14,811 nt of DNA from Pseudomonadota bacterium (GTDB taxonomy: Bacteria > Pseudomonadota > Gammaproteobacteria > JAKAQQ01): positions 1 to 14,811 of the forward strand of contig JAKARN010000010.1 in the NCBI GenBank assembly GCA_021828425.1. Direction: 5' to 3'. The number at the start of each line of letters is the position of its first letter. Position 1 is the first letter of the stretch. The position numbers were made by a program, and so were the translations under genes. The notes under the pieces are model-generated. The model saw nothing but the letters and a program-made list of their open reading frames with translations, was not told where the DNA came from and did not search any database. Below, piece by piece: positions 1 through 8,818 of this stretch.

Positions 1-258
1 TGCCATTCCGGTCCGGTGCCGTGGGATGTTGCTCTCGAGGGCTATGATCGAAACCGGCGTGGTGCGAATCTCCGGTTTCTCGCCGGTCTCGAAGCCCTCC
101 GGCTGTTTTTCAGGGGCCATGATCCGTTGGGTTGGCGGGACCAGGCCCTCGCGGTTCTGGCTCGATGCCGCCTCCTGAGGCGCCCTTGGATCGCCATGGC
201 CGCAGGTCACGGCAGTCGGCGCCTTCTCCGTGACAGGAACCCCATCCGGGTGGCATGA
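1..258 (+). CDS. C-terminal end of a UbiH/UbiI/VisC-family FAD-dependent monooxygenase (5'-truncated)
   Basis: The reading frame is open from base 1 and ends at TGA 256-258, giving the last 85 residues of a protein that starts outside the window. The visible part (YDRNRR, then NLRFLAGLEALRLFF, then a hydrophobic Arg/Leu-rich tail ending near AMAAGHG) matches the C-terminal helical tail of the UbiH/UbiI/VisC hydroxylases. In those proteins a YERxRR segment is followed by a helix, GxxxLF, and an xxAMG ending. Family members use FAD, NAD(P)H and O2 to hydroxylate the ring of ubiquinone precursors, usually in the Ubi complex at the membrane. The FAD-binding motifs lie upstream and cannot be checked, so the ring position (UbiH, UbiI or UbiF type) cannot be assigned. 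The stop overlaps the next start as ATGA, which implies translational coupling. Confidence 0.68.
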   Translation, partial: CHSGPVPWDVALEGYDRNRRGANLRFLAGLEALRLFFRGHDPLGWRDQALAVLARCRLLRRPWIAMAAGHGSRRLLRDRNPIRVA

Positions 259-2948
259 GGTCATCAGGAGATAGATCGGCAACGCCCTTTCCCCGCCCGA
301 TCCGGGAGGGGGGCTGGCTTGTGCCCACCGATCGCTTGCGCCGTGTGCTTTTGGCGTGTGAACTGGAAGAGCAGGAAGTGGCCGGACACACGTTGGCCAT
401 GATGCCCCTGATCGAGCAGCCGGCCGAATGGGCCCGCCGGCACTGGGAGATGATCGATACCGAGATCCGTCTTCTGCCCCCCGCTGCCGACCGCTTGTTG
501 TGGTTGGATGTGATCCGGAGCGTGGATGCGGATGTGCAGCATCCCCTGGGACTGGCTCGTCTGGCGCAGGAAGCCTTTGCGCTCGAATCAGAATGGCAGA
601 TCAATGCACAGCAGATGGAGGAGGGGGGGGGTCAGGAAAACGAGCGTTACCGCGTGCTCCGTGCCCGGTTTCTCGAACGTCTCCGGGACGGCGCCTTCGA
701 ATCCCCGGGCCGCCTGCTCGCAAGGATCGTCGGGTCTCTTGAGGATGGCTTGCTCGAAGAACCTGAGGAATCTCTTACCTTCTTCGGCTTTGATGAGCTG
801 ACTCCGCTCGAGTCACGGCTGGCCCGCGCGGCCCGTAAGCGTGGCTGCCGATGTCTCATCCAGAATGAGACTGATGGACGACCACCCGCCCGGTTGTCCG
901 TCCAGGCCTACCCGGGTCGGACTGATGAGCTCTATGCCGTGGCCACGGCAGCCCGGGCCAGCCTGCAGGAGAATCCGGCGTGCCGGATCGGGATCGTCCT
1001 GTTGGGTGGGGATCGTTACCGGACGCAGTTCCGGGCGATCTTGGATGATGTGCTGTCCCCCCTTCGCCTCGCATCCTGTGGGGATCCCGCCCACCGTCCC
1101 TACAGCCTGAGTCTGGGCGATCCCCTTTCCGACTACCCGCTGGTGGAAACCGCGCTCGATATCCTGGATTGTGCTGACCGGAACCGTTCAGGGGAGGGAT
1201 TGGGCCGTCTTCTGCGAAGCTCCTACTGGGGAGGGATCGCACAGGATGGTCAAAAACGCTTTGCTGCGGATTGCGCTTGGCGGAACCTGGGCCGGGGTGT
1301 CGGGAACGGTTGGGATACCCTGACCGCGCTTGCCGACTGTCCTTTGGATTTCCAGGATCGGGGTCGTGCCATGATGCGTCGGTTGGAATCCTTCGGGCCG
1401 GTTCAGAAGCGGTCATTTTCCGAATGGGTCGGCCTCTGGATGGGATTGCTTGTCGATATCGGGTGGCCAGGGGCTCGGACGCTCGATTCGACGGAGTATC
1501 AGGCCTATACAGCCTGGTCTGAGACGATCCAGTCCTTCTCTGCGCTGGACACGATCGGTTACCGCTGCTCGCTGGATGAATTCCGGAATTGGGTGGGAGA
1601 GAGTCTCCGGGAGAGAATTTTCCAGCCCGAGTCCCCATCGGTCCCGATCTCGGTCATGGGTCCGCTCGAAACTGCCGGACTGACTTTCGACCGGCTTTGG
1701 GTCCTCGGTGCCGAAGCCGAGGTCTGGCCGTCCCCCCCCCATCCCCACCCGTTTTTGCCTTTTGCGTTGCAAAGGCAGCTCGGTCTGCCTCATGCAGGGA
1801 GCGTGCGTGAGTTCGGTTTCGGGGAACGGCTGGTTGAACGATGGAAACGGGCAACGGCCGAACTCCATGTGAGCTGGGCCACGCATGAAGAGGACAAGGA
1901 ACATGATCTGTCACCCTACTTCAGCCAGGAAGGCGGCTCCCCTCCGAACGCCTTCCGTGGACGCGGGTTCAGAGCCCGGTGGCGGGGGTGTGCCTGGCCG
2001 CTCGAGGCAGTTCCCTTTACGGATCCTGTGCCCTGGAGCCGACCGGTGGCCCGCGGTGGTACGCGCCTTCTCGAGGATCAGGCGGCCTGTCCGTTCAAGG
2101 CGTTTGCCGCCCATCGCCTGGGGGCGGAGGTGCTGCCGCCATGGCGTTTGCCGCTCGACCCCCGGGAACGCGGGCGGCTCCTCCACGCGATGCTGGAGCA
2201 TATCGGATCACTGGGACTGGGCCCCGCCCATCCGCCTGGCCGACGGGAGTGGGCAAAACTGGTTGAGCAGGCCGTGGATCTCGTCCTTGAGACTGAAACC
2301 CGGGGCGGCCGACTGGTTCGGGCCTTGTGTGAGGCCCTGAGAGAGGATTTCATCCAACGCCTGAGGTCCTGGTTTGAAAACGTGGAGGGAATACGCATCA
2401 CCCCTTTCCACTCCGAACCGGAAAGGGAGTCCCAGGTGACTCTGGCCGGGGTCACGTTTCGGATCCGGGCAGATCGCATCGACCGGTTCCCGGACGGCGC
2501 AGCAGCCATCGTGGACTACAAGACCGGCAGACCCCCGGACCCTCGTGACTGGTTGAACCCCGAGCGTCCGTTCAAACCGCAACTGCCGGTCTATGCCTTA
2601 GCCTGGCCCGAAGCGCGCGCTCTTTTGGTGGCCAGTCTTGGAAAATCCCCGGGCTATCACGGACTCCAGGACAGCGCCTGGACGGGTCTTTCCGAACTCA
2701 AACTGATCGGACTCCCCGATTGGGAGGCACAACGGCAGGCCTGGAAGGTTGGTCTGGATGCACTGGTCCGGGAGATCTGTGCCGGCCGCAACGATCTCGA
2801 TCCGCGTGGACGGGGGGGGTTGCCTTGCCGGTGGTGTGATTTTCCGGCCTTGTGCCGTCTTCATGAACGCCCCGAGGTTGAGAACTGCCGGAATGAGGAA
2901 GAGTCGGGAGAGTCGAGTCTTCCCGGGGACGCTGATGAGCCGGCGTAA
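255..2948 (+). CDS. AddB-like PD-(D/E)XK nuclease / inactivated helicase subunit (TIGR03623-type 'probable DNA repair protein')
   Basis: An 897-residue protein, predicted to be the non-motor partner of the helicase-nuclease encoded next. The N-terminal two thirds resemble a UvrD-like fold but show no GxGKT Walker A loop (the equivalent start reads GWLVPTDRLRR). A helicase-like relic, MGPLETAGLTFDRLWVLGAE, lies near residues 470-490. The C-terminal third is a RecB/AddB-type nuclease: GRLLHAMLEH, then RADRIDRFPDG, the metal-binding core IVDYKTG (D754, K756) and QLPVYAL. Four cysteines, C612 and C858-x2-C861-x5-C867, match the AddB/Cas4 iron-sulfur 'staple'. Known AddB proteins cut the 5'-ended strand and read Chi-like sites; these roles are inferred here. 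The start at 255 overlaps the upstream stop (ATGA) and has a weak GGTGG ahead of it. Three G or C runs of 8-9 bases lie inside the gene. It is distinct from RecC, which lacks an active nuclease. Confidence 0.87.
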   Translation: MRSSGDRSATPFPRPIREGGWLVPTDRLRRVLLACELEEQEVAGHTLAMMPLIEQPAEWARRHWEMIDTEIRLLPPAADRLLWLDVIRSVDADVQHPLGLARLAQEAFALESEWQINAQQMEEGGGQENERYRVLRARFLERLRDGAFESPGRLLARIVGSLEDGLLEEPEESLTFFGFDELTPLESRLARAARKRGCRCLIQNETDGRPPARLSVQAYPGRTDELYAVATAARASLQENPACRIGIVLLGGDRYRTQFRAILDDVLSPLRLASCGDPAHRPYSLSLGDPLSDYPLVETALDILDCADRNRSGEGLGRLLRSSYWGGIAQDGQKRFAADCAWRNLGRGVGNGWDTLTALADCPLDFQDRGRAMMRRLESFGPVQKRSFSEWVGLWMGLLVDIGWPGARTLDSTEYQAYTAWSETIQSFSALDTIGYRCSLDEFRNWVGESLRERIFQPESPSVPISVMGPLETAGLTFDRLWVLGAEAEVWPSPPHPHPFLPFALQRQLGLPHAGSVREFGFGERLVERWKRATAELHVSWATHEEDKEHDLSPYFSQEGGSPPNAFRGRGFRARWRGCAWPLEAVPFTDPVPWSRPVARGGTRLLEDQAACPFKAFAAHRLGAEVLPPWRLPLDPRERGRLLHAMLEHIGSLGLGPAHPPGRREWAKLVEQAVDLVLETETRGGRLVRALCEALREDFIQRLRSWFENVEGIRITPFHSEPERESQVTLAGVTFRIRADRIDRFPDGAAAIVDYKTGRPPDPRDWLNPERPFKPQLPVYALAWPEARALLVASLGKSPGYHGLQDSAWTGLSELKLIGLPDWEAQRQAWKVGLDALVREICAGRNDLDPRGRGGLPCRWCDFPALCRLHERPEVENCRNEEESGESSLPGDADEPA
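623..631 (+). repeat. G9 homopolymer inside the addB-like gene
   Basis: Nine consecutive G residues encode the end of EEGGGQ. The frame is intact at this length; a gain or loss of one base would truncate the protein early. Confidence 0.9.
1732..1740 (+). repeat. C9 homopolymer inside the addB-like gene
   Basis: Nine consecutive C residues encode SPPH within the proline/histidine-rich PSPPHPHPF segment, in the middle of the degenerate helicase region. This is the second of three long mononucleotide runs in the gene. Confidence 0.9.
2812..2819 (+). repeat. G8 homopolymer inside the addB-like gene
   Basis: Eight consecutive G residues encode RGGL directly before the C-terminal iron-sulfur cysteines (C858 onward). 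A one-base slip here would remove three of the four cluster ligands while leaving the nuclease core. Confidence 0.9.
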
Positions 2949-2965
2949 GCCCGGAGAAACCGCGC

Positions 2966-2982
2966 GTTTGGCATGCCCAAAC
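2966..2982. promoter_or_regulatory. Small hairpin between the addB-like and addA/recB-like genes
   Basis: GTTTGG and CCAAAC form a perfect 6-bp inverted repeat around the loop CATGC, 18 bases after the addB-like stop. No T-run follows, so it is not a classical intrinsic terminator. It could be an RNA-processing or attenuating hairpin or a protein site. The palindrome itself is certain, its function is not. Confidence 0.3.
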
Positions 2983-3070
2983 CGGTGGGGGTCTCGGTCT
3001 GGTTTCGATGTCCAGGGCGGGGCCTCCCAACCGACCGGTTATGAATTGCGGGGTACGAGAAAAGAACGGC

Positions 3071-6000
3071 ATGGGTCGGATCCGGGCTGAAAAAACAAAA
3101 GACGAGCAGTCTGTCCGGGAGCGTGCCCTGGACCCGGTGGGCTCGTTTCTCGTCCAGGCCCCGGCCGGATCGGGAAAAACCACCTTGTTGGTGACTCGTT
3201 TTTTGACCTTGCTGTCCCGGGTCAAGGAGCCTGAGGAAGTTCTTGCCCTCACGTTCACCCGGAAAGCGCAGGCGGAAATGACCCATCGGGTCTGGCAGGC
3301 CCTCTCCGCCAGGGATCTGCCCAGTTCTCTGGCCGGGCCCGTCGAACTCGTCCGGCAGCGGAGCCAGTTACTCGGCTGGAACCTCGAACGCATGCCGCAA
3401 CGGCTCCGCATCATGACTATCGACGGCTTTGCCCTCGGGCTGATCCAGAAAATGCCTTGGTCGGCTGGCCGGGGGCGGATCCCCCGGGTGACCGAGGGGG
3501 CGGAAAACCTGTATCTCGAGGCGGCACGGCGGGTCATCGAGGAGTTGCCGGCAGAACCTGATTATCGTGAGGCAATCGGTACCTGGCTGGTTGAGGTCGG
3601 GGGGGATCCCGAAACCCTGGTCCGCTCCCTGGCGCGCATGCTGGCAGTGCGCGAACAATGGCAGGGGCTCCTTTATGCGGCCGGCCGGGAACCCGGGCTT
3701 GGGGAAGGAAGCGAGCGGGCCGGACTTCATCTTTTTCGAGATACCTACCTCCGTTGCTACCACGAAGCAACACCCGAACGCTTCAAGCGCTGGCTCGATC
3801 TCGCCAGGGATGCCCGGATCTGGCGGCAACGGCTGGATCCCCACGTCGATGACCCGCCGGAGGGAGGGGAGGGAAAGGTGGCCGACGGTGCGGATCCCTG
3901 GACCATGGACCGGCTCCGTGAAGTGGAGTACCTCGTCGATTTGTTTTTCACCCGTGAGAAGACCGTGCGGCGTCCACGCGGAATCCATAGCCTGCTCGGA
4001 GCAAAGAAGGGAACGCCCCCCGAGCTTCAGAATGAGCGCGAGTCACTGTCCCGGGCGATTGTTGACGAACTCGAGTTGCTCGAGTCCGATCCCGGAGGGA
4101 TTGAGATCCTGCGAAAGCTGGAGCGGTTGCCCCATACCCTGACTCTGGATTCGATCCTGCTCGAACGGGTGCTCGTGGTTTTGGCGCGGGCGCTCTACCA
4201 GCTTCAGCAGGTTTTCCGGGAGACGGGGACGGTCGACTTTGCCGAGATCACCGGAATGGCGCTTGAGGCCCTGGGCGAGGAGGATCCGACGGATCTGGCT
4301 CTGGCACTCGATTACCGGATCCAGCATCTTCTGGTGGACGAGTTCCAGGATACCAGCATTGCCCACTACACCCTGCTGAGACAGCTCATGAGGGGCTGGC
4401 AACCGGGTGATGGCCATACCTTTTTTGCCGTGGGTGATCCCCTCCAGTCGATTTACCGCTTTCGCCAGGCCGAGGTGGGGGTTTTTCTGAACTGTCAGGA
4501 ACGGGGACTACCGGGTTTCCCGCTTGAAACGCTCGTCCTGCATGACAACTACCGGAGCCATCCGGCCCTCGTGGAGTGGTTCAACCATCAGTTCAGAAAT
4601 CTGTTTCGAGCGACCGACGACCCGGAATCCGGAGCGGTTCGCTACAACCCGGTTCGGGCCCGGCGGGCCGGAGGGCCGGGAGAGCCTCGTGCCGAGGTCC
4701 ATCTGGTGGCTGGGAATGCCCCGGATGACCGGGCCCGGAGGGTCGTTGAACTCATCCGCATGGAACGGAACCGGGATGCCGCGGCACGTATCGCCGTGCT
4801 CGTTGACACACATGGTGAAGCAGAGCCGATTGCCCGCCTCCTCAGAACCGAAAATCTCCCCTTCCGGGCCCTGGATCTCGAGCCGCTCGGTGAATTTGGG
4901 GTGGTTCAGGATCTCCTCATGCTGTCACTGGCGTTGTTGCATCCAGGTGACCGCCGGGCCTGGCTGGCCGTTCTGCGAGCGCCTTGGATCGGTTTGTCGC
5001 TCGCTGACCTCGTGGCCCTTGAGGAAGTGCCCCTGGTCCCGACGGGAGCACTTGCGCCCTGGCCACCTGCCAACTTGTCCGCCGATGGGCTGGTGCGGCT
5101 CGATCGGGCCTGGCCGGTCCTTACGGTGGCTTTTGATCGGCTGTCCCGGACCCACCGCCTGAGGGAAGTGATCGAGGCCGCCTGGCTCGAGCTTGGGGGA
5201 CCTGCGCTCTATGGGCACGATTTCGAACTGGCTTTGGCCGAACGCTTCCTCGACGTGCTGGACGAGCATCCGGCTGGGGAGTGGCGAGCCGATCCGCTCC
5301 GCCTCCCCGAGTCAGTAGCCGGACTCCGGGCGCCCCATGAGGTGGAAACCGAGGATCCGCGTCTTGAGCTGCTCACCATTCATCGAGCGAAGGGTCTTGA
5401 GTGGGATGTGGTCATCCTGGGTGGACTGAATCATGTGCCCCCACGGCAGGATTCGCGCCTGCTGGCCTGGCTGGAACGGATCGGGCCCGGCGGACCCGAG
5501 GTCATCATGGCGACAGCGGATGCGGCGAGCCTCCAGCCGGGGCACCGGGGATGGTATCAGTACCTCAAGGCAATCGATCAAGAGAAAGACCAGGCGGAGC
5601 GGGTCCGCCTGGCCTATGTGGCGGCCACACGGGCGCGTGAGCGGCTTCATCTCGTGGCGCTGGCTGGAACCGGTGAGACCCCGAAACCCGGCAAGGGCTC
5701 TCTGGCGGAGGTTTTTGAGTCCGCTTTTTCCGCAGCGGAACCCGTTGAGGTCCCGGCTCCAGGATCCGATCCGGAAGCGCAGACGGTCGCGGTCCGACTC
5801 CGGCGGGGAGGGGATTTCCCAGGCCTCGAATGGCCCGACGAGAGAGGGGCCGGCCGGGTGGGCGGGGGCACGCAGATCCTGGGCCCTGCCCGACCGGCTT
5901 ACGATTGGGCCGAGACCGAGGCACGGGTTCTCGGACTCGTTCTGCATGAGATTTGCGCGCGGATCAGCCGGCTCGGCTGGGAGCGCAGCCGTCCTTGGTA

Positions 6001-6451
6001 CGACCCGGATTCCGGTTCACGGAAGCGGTGGGAACGCCTGCTCGTCGAAGGCGGGCTCGCACCTCAACGGGCCCAACATCGGGCACGGGACCTCGGTCTG
6101 ATCGTGGAACGGGTCGTCCGCGATCCCGAGGCCCGTTGGATTCTGGGCCCCCATCCCTGGGCTGCCTGCGAGCTGGCCCTGCAGGGCATGGCCGGTGCGG
6201 AGCGCGTACGGATCCGGGTGGATCGGCTGTTCCGTGAACCGGATGGTACATTCTGGATTATCGATTACAAGCTGGGACGCCATGCAGGTGGGGACCTTGA
6301 GACCTTTCTCCGTTCGGAAGAGGTCCGCCACCGGCCCCAGCTCGAGCGATATGCCCGCCTTCTAGGCCAAGCGGAATCAGGTCCCCTGAAACTGGGTCTT
6401 TACTTCCTCGAACCGGCCCGTTTTTGTCCCTTGGCGGCTTCCACCGGTTGA
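3071..6451 (+). CDS. AddA/RecB-like UvrD-family helicase-nuclease
   Basis: This is the motor and second nuclease of an AddAB-type end-resection enzyme. It unwinds DNA from double-strand breaks with ATP and trims it for RecA loading. From the ATG at 3071 (1126 residues) all superfamily 1A motifs are present: Walker A APAGSGKTT (30-38), TFTRKAQAEM, Walker B DEFQD (423-427), GDPLQSIYRFRQ (455-466), DNYRSH (492-497), TIHRAKGLEWD (769-779) and VAATRARERL (850-859). The C-terminal nuclease has GLVLHEI, VDRLF, IIDYKLG (D1065, K1067) and QLERYA (Q1090, Y1094), so it looks catalytically complete. Earlier in-frame ATGs exist at 3008 and 3041. I prefer 3071 because a purine-rich GAGAAAAGAA precedes it and the product length before DPVGSF fits the family. 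Its position after the AddB-like gene supports a two-subunit complex. Confidence 0.92.
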   Translation: MGRIRAEKTKDEQSVRERALDPVGSFLVQAPAGSGKTTLLVTRFLTLLSRVKEPEEVLALTFTRKAQAEMTHRVWQALSARDLPSSLAGPVELVRQRSQLLGWNLERMPQRLRIMTIDGFALGLIQKMPWSAGRGRIPRVTEGAENLYLEAARRVIEELPAEPDYREAIGTWLVEVGGDPETLVRSLARMLAVREQWQGLLYAAGREPGLGEGSERAGLHLFRDTYLRCYHEATPERFKRWLDLARDARIWRQRLDPHVDDPPEGGEGKVADGADPWTMDRLREVEYLVDLFFTREKTVRRPRGIHSLLGAKKGTPPELQNERESLSRAIVDELELLESDPGGIEILRKLERLPHTLTLDSILLERVLVVLARALYQLQQVFRETGTVDFAEITGMALEALGEEDPTDLALALDYRIQHLLVDEFQDTSIAHYTLLRQLMRGWQPGDGHTFFAVGDPLQSIYRFRQAEVGVFLNCQERGLPGFPLETLVLHDNYRSHPALVEWFNHQFRNLFRATDDPESGAVRYNPVRARRAGGPGEPRAEVHLVAGNAPDDRARRVVELIRMERNRDAAARIAVLVDTHGEAEPIARLLRTENLPFRALDLEPLGEFGVVQDLLMLSLALLHPGDRRAWLAVLRAPWIGLSLADLVALEEVPLVPTGALAPWPPANLSADGLVRLDRAWPVLTVAFDRLSRTHRLREVIEAAWLELGGPALYGHDFELALAERFLDVLDEHPAGEWRADPLRLPESVAGLRAPHEVETEDPRLELLTIHRAKGLEWDVVILGGLNHVPPRQDSRLLAWLERIGPGGPEVIMATADAASLQPGHRGWYQYLKAIDQEKDQAERVRLAYVAATRARERLHLVALAGTGETPKPGKGSLAEVFESAFSAAEPVEVPAPGSDPEAQTVAVRLRRGGDFPGLEWPDERGAGRVGGGTQILGPARPAYDWAETEARVLGLVLHEICARISRLGWERSRPWYDPDSGSRKRWERLLVEGGLAPQRAQHRARDLGLIVERVVRDPEARWILGPHPWAACELALQGMAGAERVRIRVDRLFREPDGTFWIIDYKLGRHAGGDLETFLRSEEVRHRPQLERYARLLGQAESGPLKLGLYFLEPARFCPLAASTG

Positions 6452-6506
6452 GTCAATCCGCTACACTCCTGCCCGTTTCCAGCGATGACGCTCACTGGCT
6501 GAACTC

Positions 6507-8801
6507 ATGACACTCAGGCGAACCACAACCACCCGTCCCCCCAAGCCCTCCCGCATGGGGCCCAAGGAAACTCACGAATCGATTGACCTCGGCCATTTTG
6601 TGGAAAAGGCCTATCTGGACTATTCCATGACGGTGATTCTCGACCGGGCCCTGCCCCACCTGGCCGATGGGCTGAAACCGGTTCAGCGCCGGATCCTCTA
6701 CGCCATGCACGAGCTCGGCCTCGGGAACAGTCCCAAGTTCAAGAAGTCGGCCCGCACCGTGGGTGATGTCATCGGCAAATTCCACCCTCATGGCGACCAG
6801 GCGGCCTATGAAGCACTCGTGCTCATGGCGCAACCTTTTTCCTGTCGCTATCCCCTGGTGACCGGTCAGGGCAATTTCGGATCTTCGGATAATCCGAAAT
6901 CTTTCGCCGCGATGCGCTATACCGAATGCCGGCTTTCTCCTTATGCCGAGCTTCTTCTTTCGGAGCTCGACCAGGGAACGGTCGACTGGGCTCCAAACTT
7001 CGACGGGACCCTCGAGGAGCCCGTTCTCCTGCCGGCCCGGATGCCCTGGGTCCTGCTCAATGGCTCAAGCGGCATTGCCGTAGGCATGGCGACCGATATC
7101 CCGCCGCACAACCTCGGCGAAATCGCCCGCGCCCTGATTCACCTCCTGGATCATCCGAAGGCGGAGCCGGCCAGTCTTTTGGCGCACATTCCGGGGCCGG
7201 ATTTTCCCTCTGAAGCGGAGATCACGACGTCTCCGGAAGAACTGAGGACGCTCTATGAAACGGGCTCCGGCATGATCCGTTGCCGGGCACGTTACCTCCG
7301 GGAAGGACACGATCTCGTGGTGGACGCCTTGCCCTACCAGGTTTCCGGCTCTGCGATCTTGACCGAGTTGGCCCGTCTCGTCGAGGCGGGTGAGTTGCCG
7401 TGGGTGCGTGATCTGCGGGACGAGTCTGACCAGGAACACCCCACCCGTCTTGTCATCACCCTCCGGGAGGGAGGACTTCCGGTGGAGCGGATCTTCGAGC
7501 ACCTGTGCGCGGTCTGCGACCTGGAACGGGGTTACCGCGTCAACTTCAACGTCATCACCCCGGCCGGCGCACCCCGTGTCCTGGCCATGGCCGACCTCCT
7601 CAAGCAGTGGCTGGAGTTCCGCCTCGCCACGCTGGAACGCCTGCTGCGCTGGCAGCTCGGCCGCGTGCAGGCCCGCCTCGAGGTGGTGACCGGGCTCCTC
7701 CGGGTCCATCACGACCTCGATGCGGTCATCCGGGTCATCCGTGAGTCTGATGAACCCCGGGAGGAACTGATGCGGGTCTTCGAACTGAGCGAGCGGCAGG
7801 CGGAGGCCATCCTGGACATGCGACTCCGGCAGCTGGCACGCCTCGAATCCTTGGTTCTCGAAAAGGAGCAACAGACGCTCGCTGCCCGCGAGACCGAAAT
7901 CGCGGCCACGCTGTCTTCTCCCGCACGCCTGCGGAAAATGGCACGGGCCCAACTGCTCGCGGACCAGGAGCGATTTGCCGATGCCCGCCGTTCCCCCCTG
8001 CATCCCCGATCCTCGGCCGAGCGGTTGTCGCGGGAGCGGGCAGTTCGGGGCGAGGCCGTGACGGTGGCCCTGACCCGGCGCGGCTGGATTCGGACGGCGC
8101 GAGGACACGACTGGGATCCCAGCCAGTCCACGTATCGCAGCGGAGACAGCTTCCTGGCGCTCACCCGGGGAGAGAGCCAGGGAACCCTCGTTTTGTTCGA
8201 TTCCCAGGGCCGAGTCTACAACCTGGGCCCGGATGATCTCCCGGACGGGCGCAGTCCCGGCATCCCGCTGACCAGCCGGCTGGACCCGCCACCCGACGCC
8301 CGTTTTGTGGCCCTCACCTTCTGGGAACCCGAAGCCTCGGTTCTTTGGGTCGATGCTTGGGGCTATGGGTTCATCCTCCCGGCATCCGCCCTGCGGGTGC
8401 GTCTCCGCAAGGGCCGTCCCCTGTTTCGGTTGCCCGAGGGGGGGCGGGCCCTTGCAGCGAGCCTTCTGGGTTCGGCCGATCGGGTGGTATTGCTCGCCTC
8501 CTCTGGCCGGTTGCTCGTGATTGATCAGGCCAGGATCCCCCGTCTGGGTCGGGGTCGTGGGGTCCGGCTATTTGCGATTCCGGCGGAGCGGCGGGAGGAG
8601 GAACGTTTGCTGGTGGCGGTGCCGCTGGCGCCTGGGGAAGGGCTCCGCCTCGTGAGTGGTCGGAATCAATGCCCGCTGCCTGCTGCCGGGCTCGAATCCT
8701 ACCGGGGTGACCGTGGCCGGCGGGGTCGGTTGCTGCCCGACCCCTGGTCCCGGCGCATGGAAGATCTTGTGGTGGAGACGATTCCGGCGAAGGGGGGATG
8801 A
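6507..8801 (+). CDS. parC: DNA topoisomerase IV subunit A
   Basis: A 764-residue protein (E. coli ParC 752). It breaks and rejoins the DNA strands that let topoisomerase IV unlink daughter chromosomes; its partner ParE is not in the window. The winged-helix and tower region is highly conserved: [58 protein letters not shown] with the catalytic Arg137-Tyr138, and [15 protein letters not shown]. The DNPKSF segment is the ParC-type rather than the GyrA-type sequence. The C-terminal beta-propeller (from about residue 510) lacks a GyrA box, as expected for ParC. In the quinolone region the position equal to E. coli Ser80 is Gln98, while the Glu84 equivalent (Glu102) is kept. The start is the first ATG after an in-frame TGA at 6486; no clear ribosome site is seen, and an ATG at 6555 is an alternative. 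The gene ends 17 bases from the stop of the convergent fimX-like gene. Confidence 0.96.
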   Translation: MTLRRTTTTRPPKPSRMGPKETHESIDLGHFVEKAYLDYSMTVILDRALPHLADGLKPVQRRILYAMHELGLGNSPKFKKSARTVGDVIGKFHPHGDQAAYEALVLMAQPFSCRYPLVTGQGNFGSSDNPKSFAAMRYTECRLSPYAELLLSELDQGTVDWAPNFDGTLEEPVLLPARMPWVLLNGSSGIAVGMATDIPPHNLGEIARALIHLLDHPKAEPASLLAHIPGPDFPSEAEITTSPEELRTLYETGSGMIRCRARYLREGHDLVVDALPYQVSGSAILTELARLVEAGELPWVRDLRDESDQEHPTRLVITLREGGLPVERIFEHLCAVCDLERGYRVNFNVITPAGAPRVLAMADLLKQWLEFRLATLERLLRWQLGRVQARLEVVTGLLRVHHDLDAVIRVIRESDEPREELMRVFELSERQAEAILDMRLRQLARLESLVLEKEQQTLAARETEIAATLSSPARLRKMARAQLLADQERFADARRSPLHPRSSAERLSRERAVRGEAVTVALTRRGWIRTARGHDWDPSQSTYRSGDSFLALTRGESQGTLVLFDSQGRVYNLGPDDLPDGRSPGIPLTSRLDPPPDARFVALTFWEPEASVLWVDAWGYGFILPASALRVRLRKGRPLFRLPEGGRALAASLLGSADRVVLLASSGRLLVIDQARIPRLGRGRGVRLFAIPAERREEERLLVAVPLAPGEGLRLVSGRNQCPLPAAGLESYRGDRGRRGRLLPDPWSRRMEDLVVETIPAKGG

Positions 8802-8818
8802 CCTGCCCGGTTCCGGTT

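Noticed and set aside
856..1638. Long open frame (260 codons) on the minus strand inside the addB-like gene
   Set aside because: It has no recognisable domain, is Arg/Pro/Gly-rich as expected from antisense of GC-rich coding DNA, and lies wholly opposite a well-supported gene.
6439..6467. Possible promoter before parC (TTCCAC and TACACT, 17-base spacer)
   Set aside because: The -10 matches at only four positions and the -35 at about two, which is no better than chance.
7065..8108. 347-codon open frame on the minus strand opposite parC
   Set aside because: Low-complexity composition and no family resemblance; parC on the other strand is unambiguous.
8802..8818. Terminator between the convergent parC and fimX-like genes
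   Set aside because: The 17-base gap has no inverted repeat or T-run; transcripts probably read into each other.
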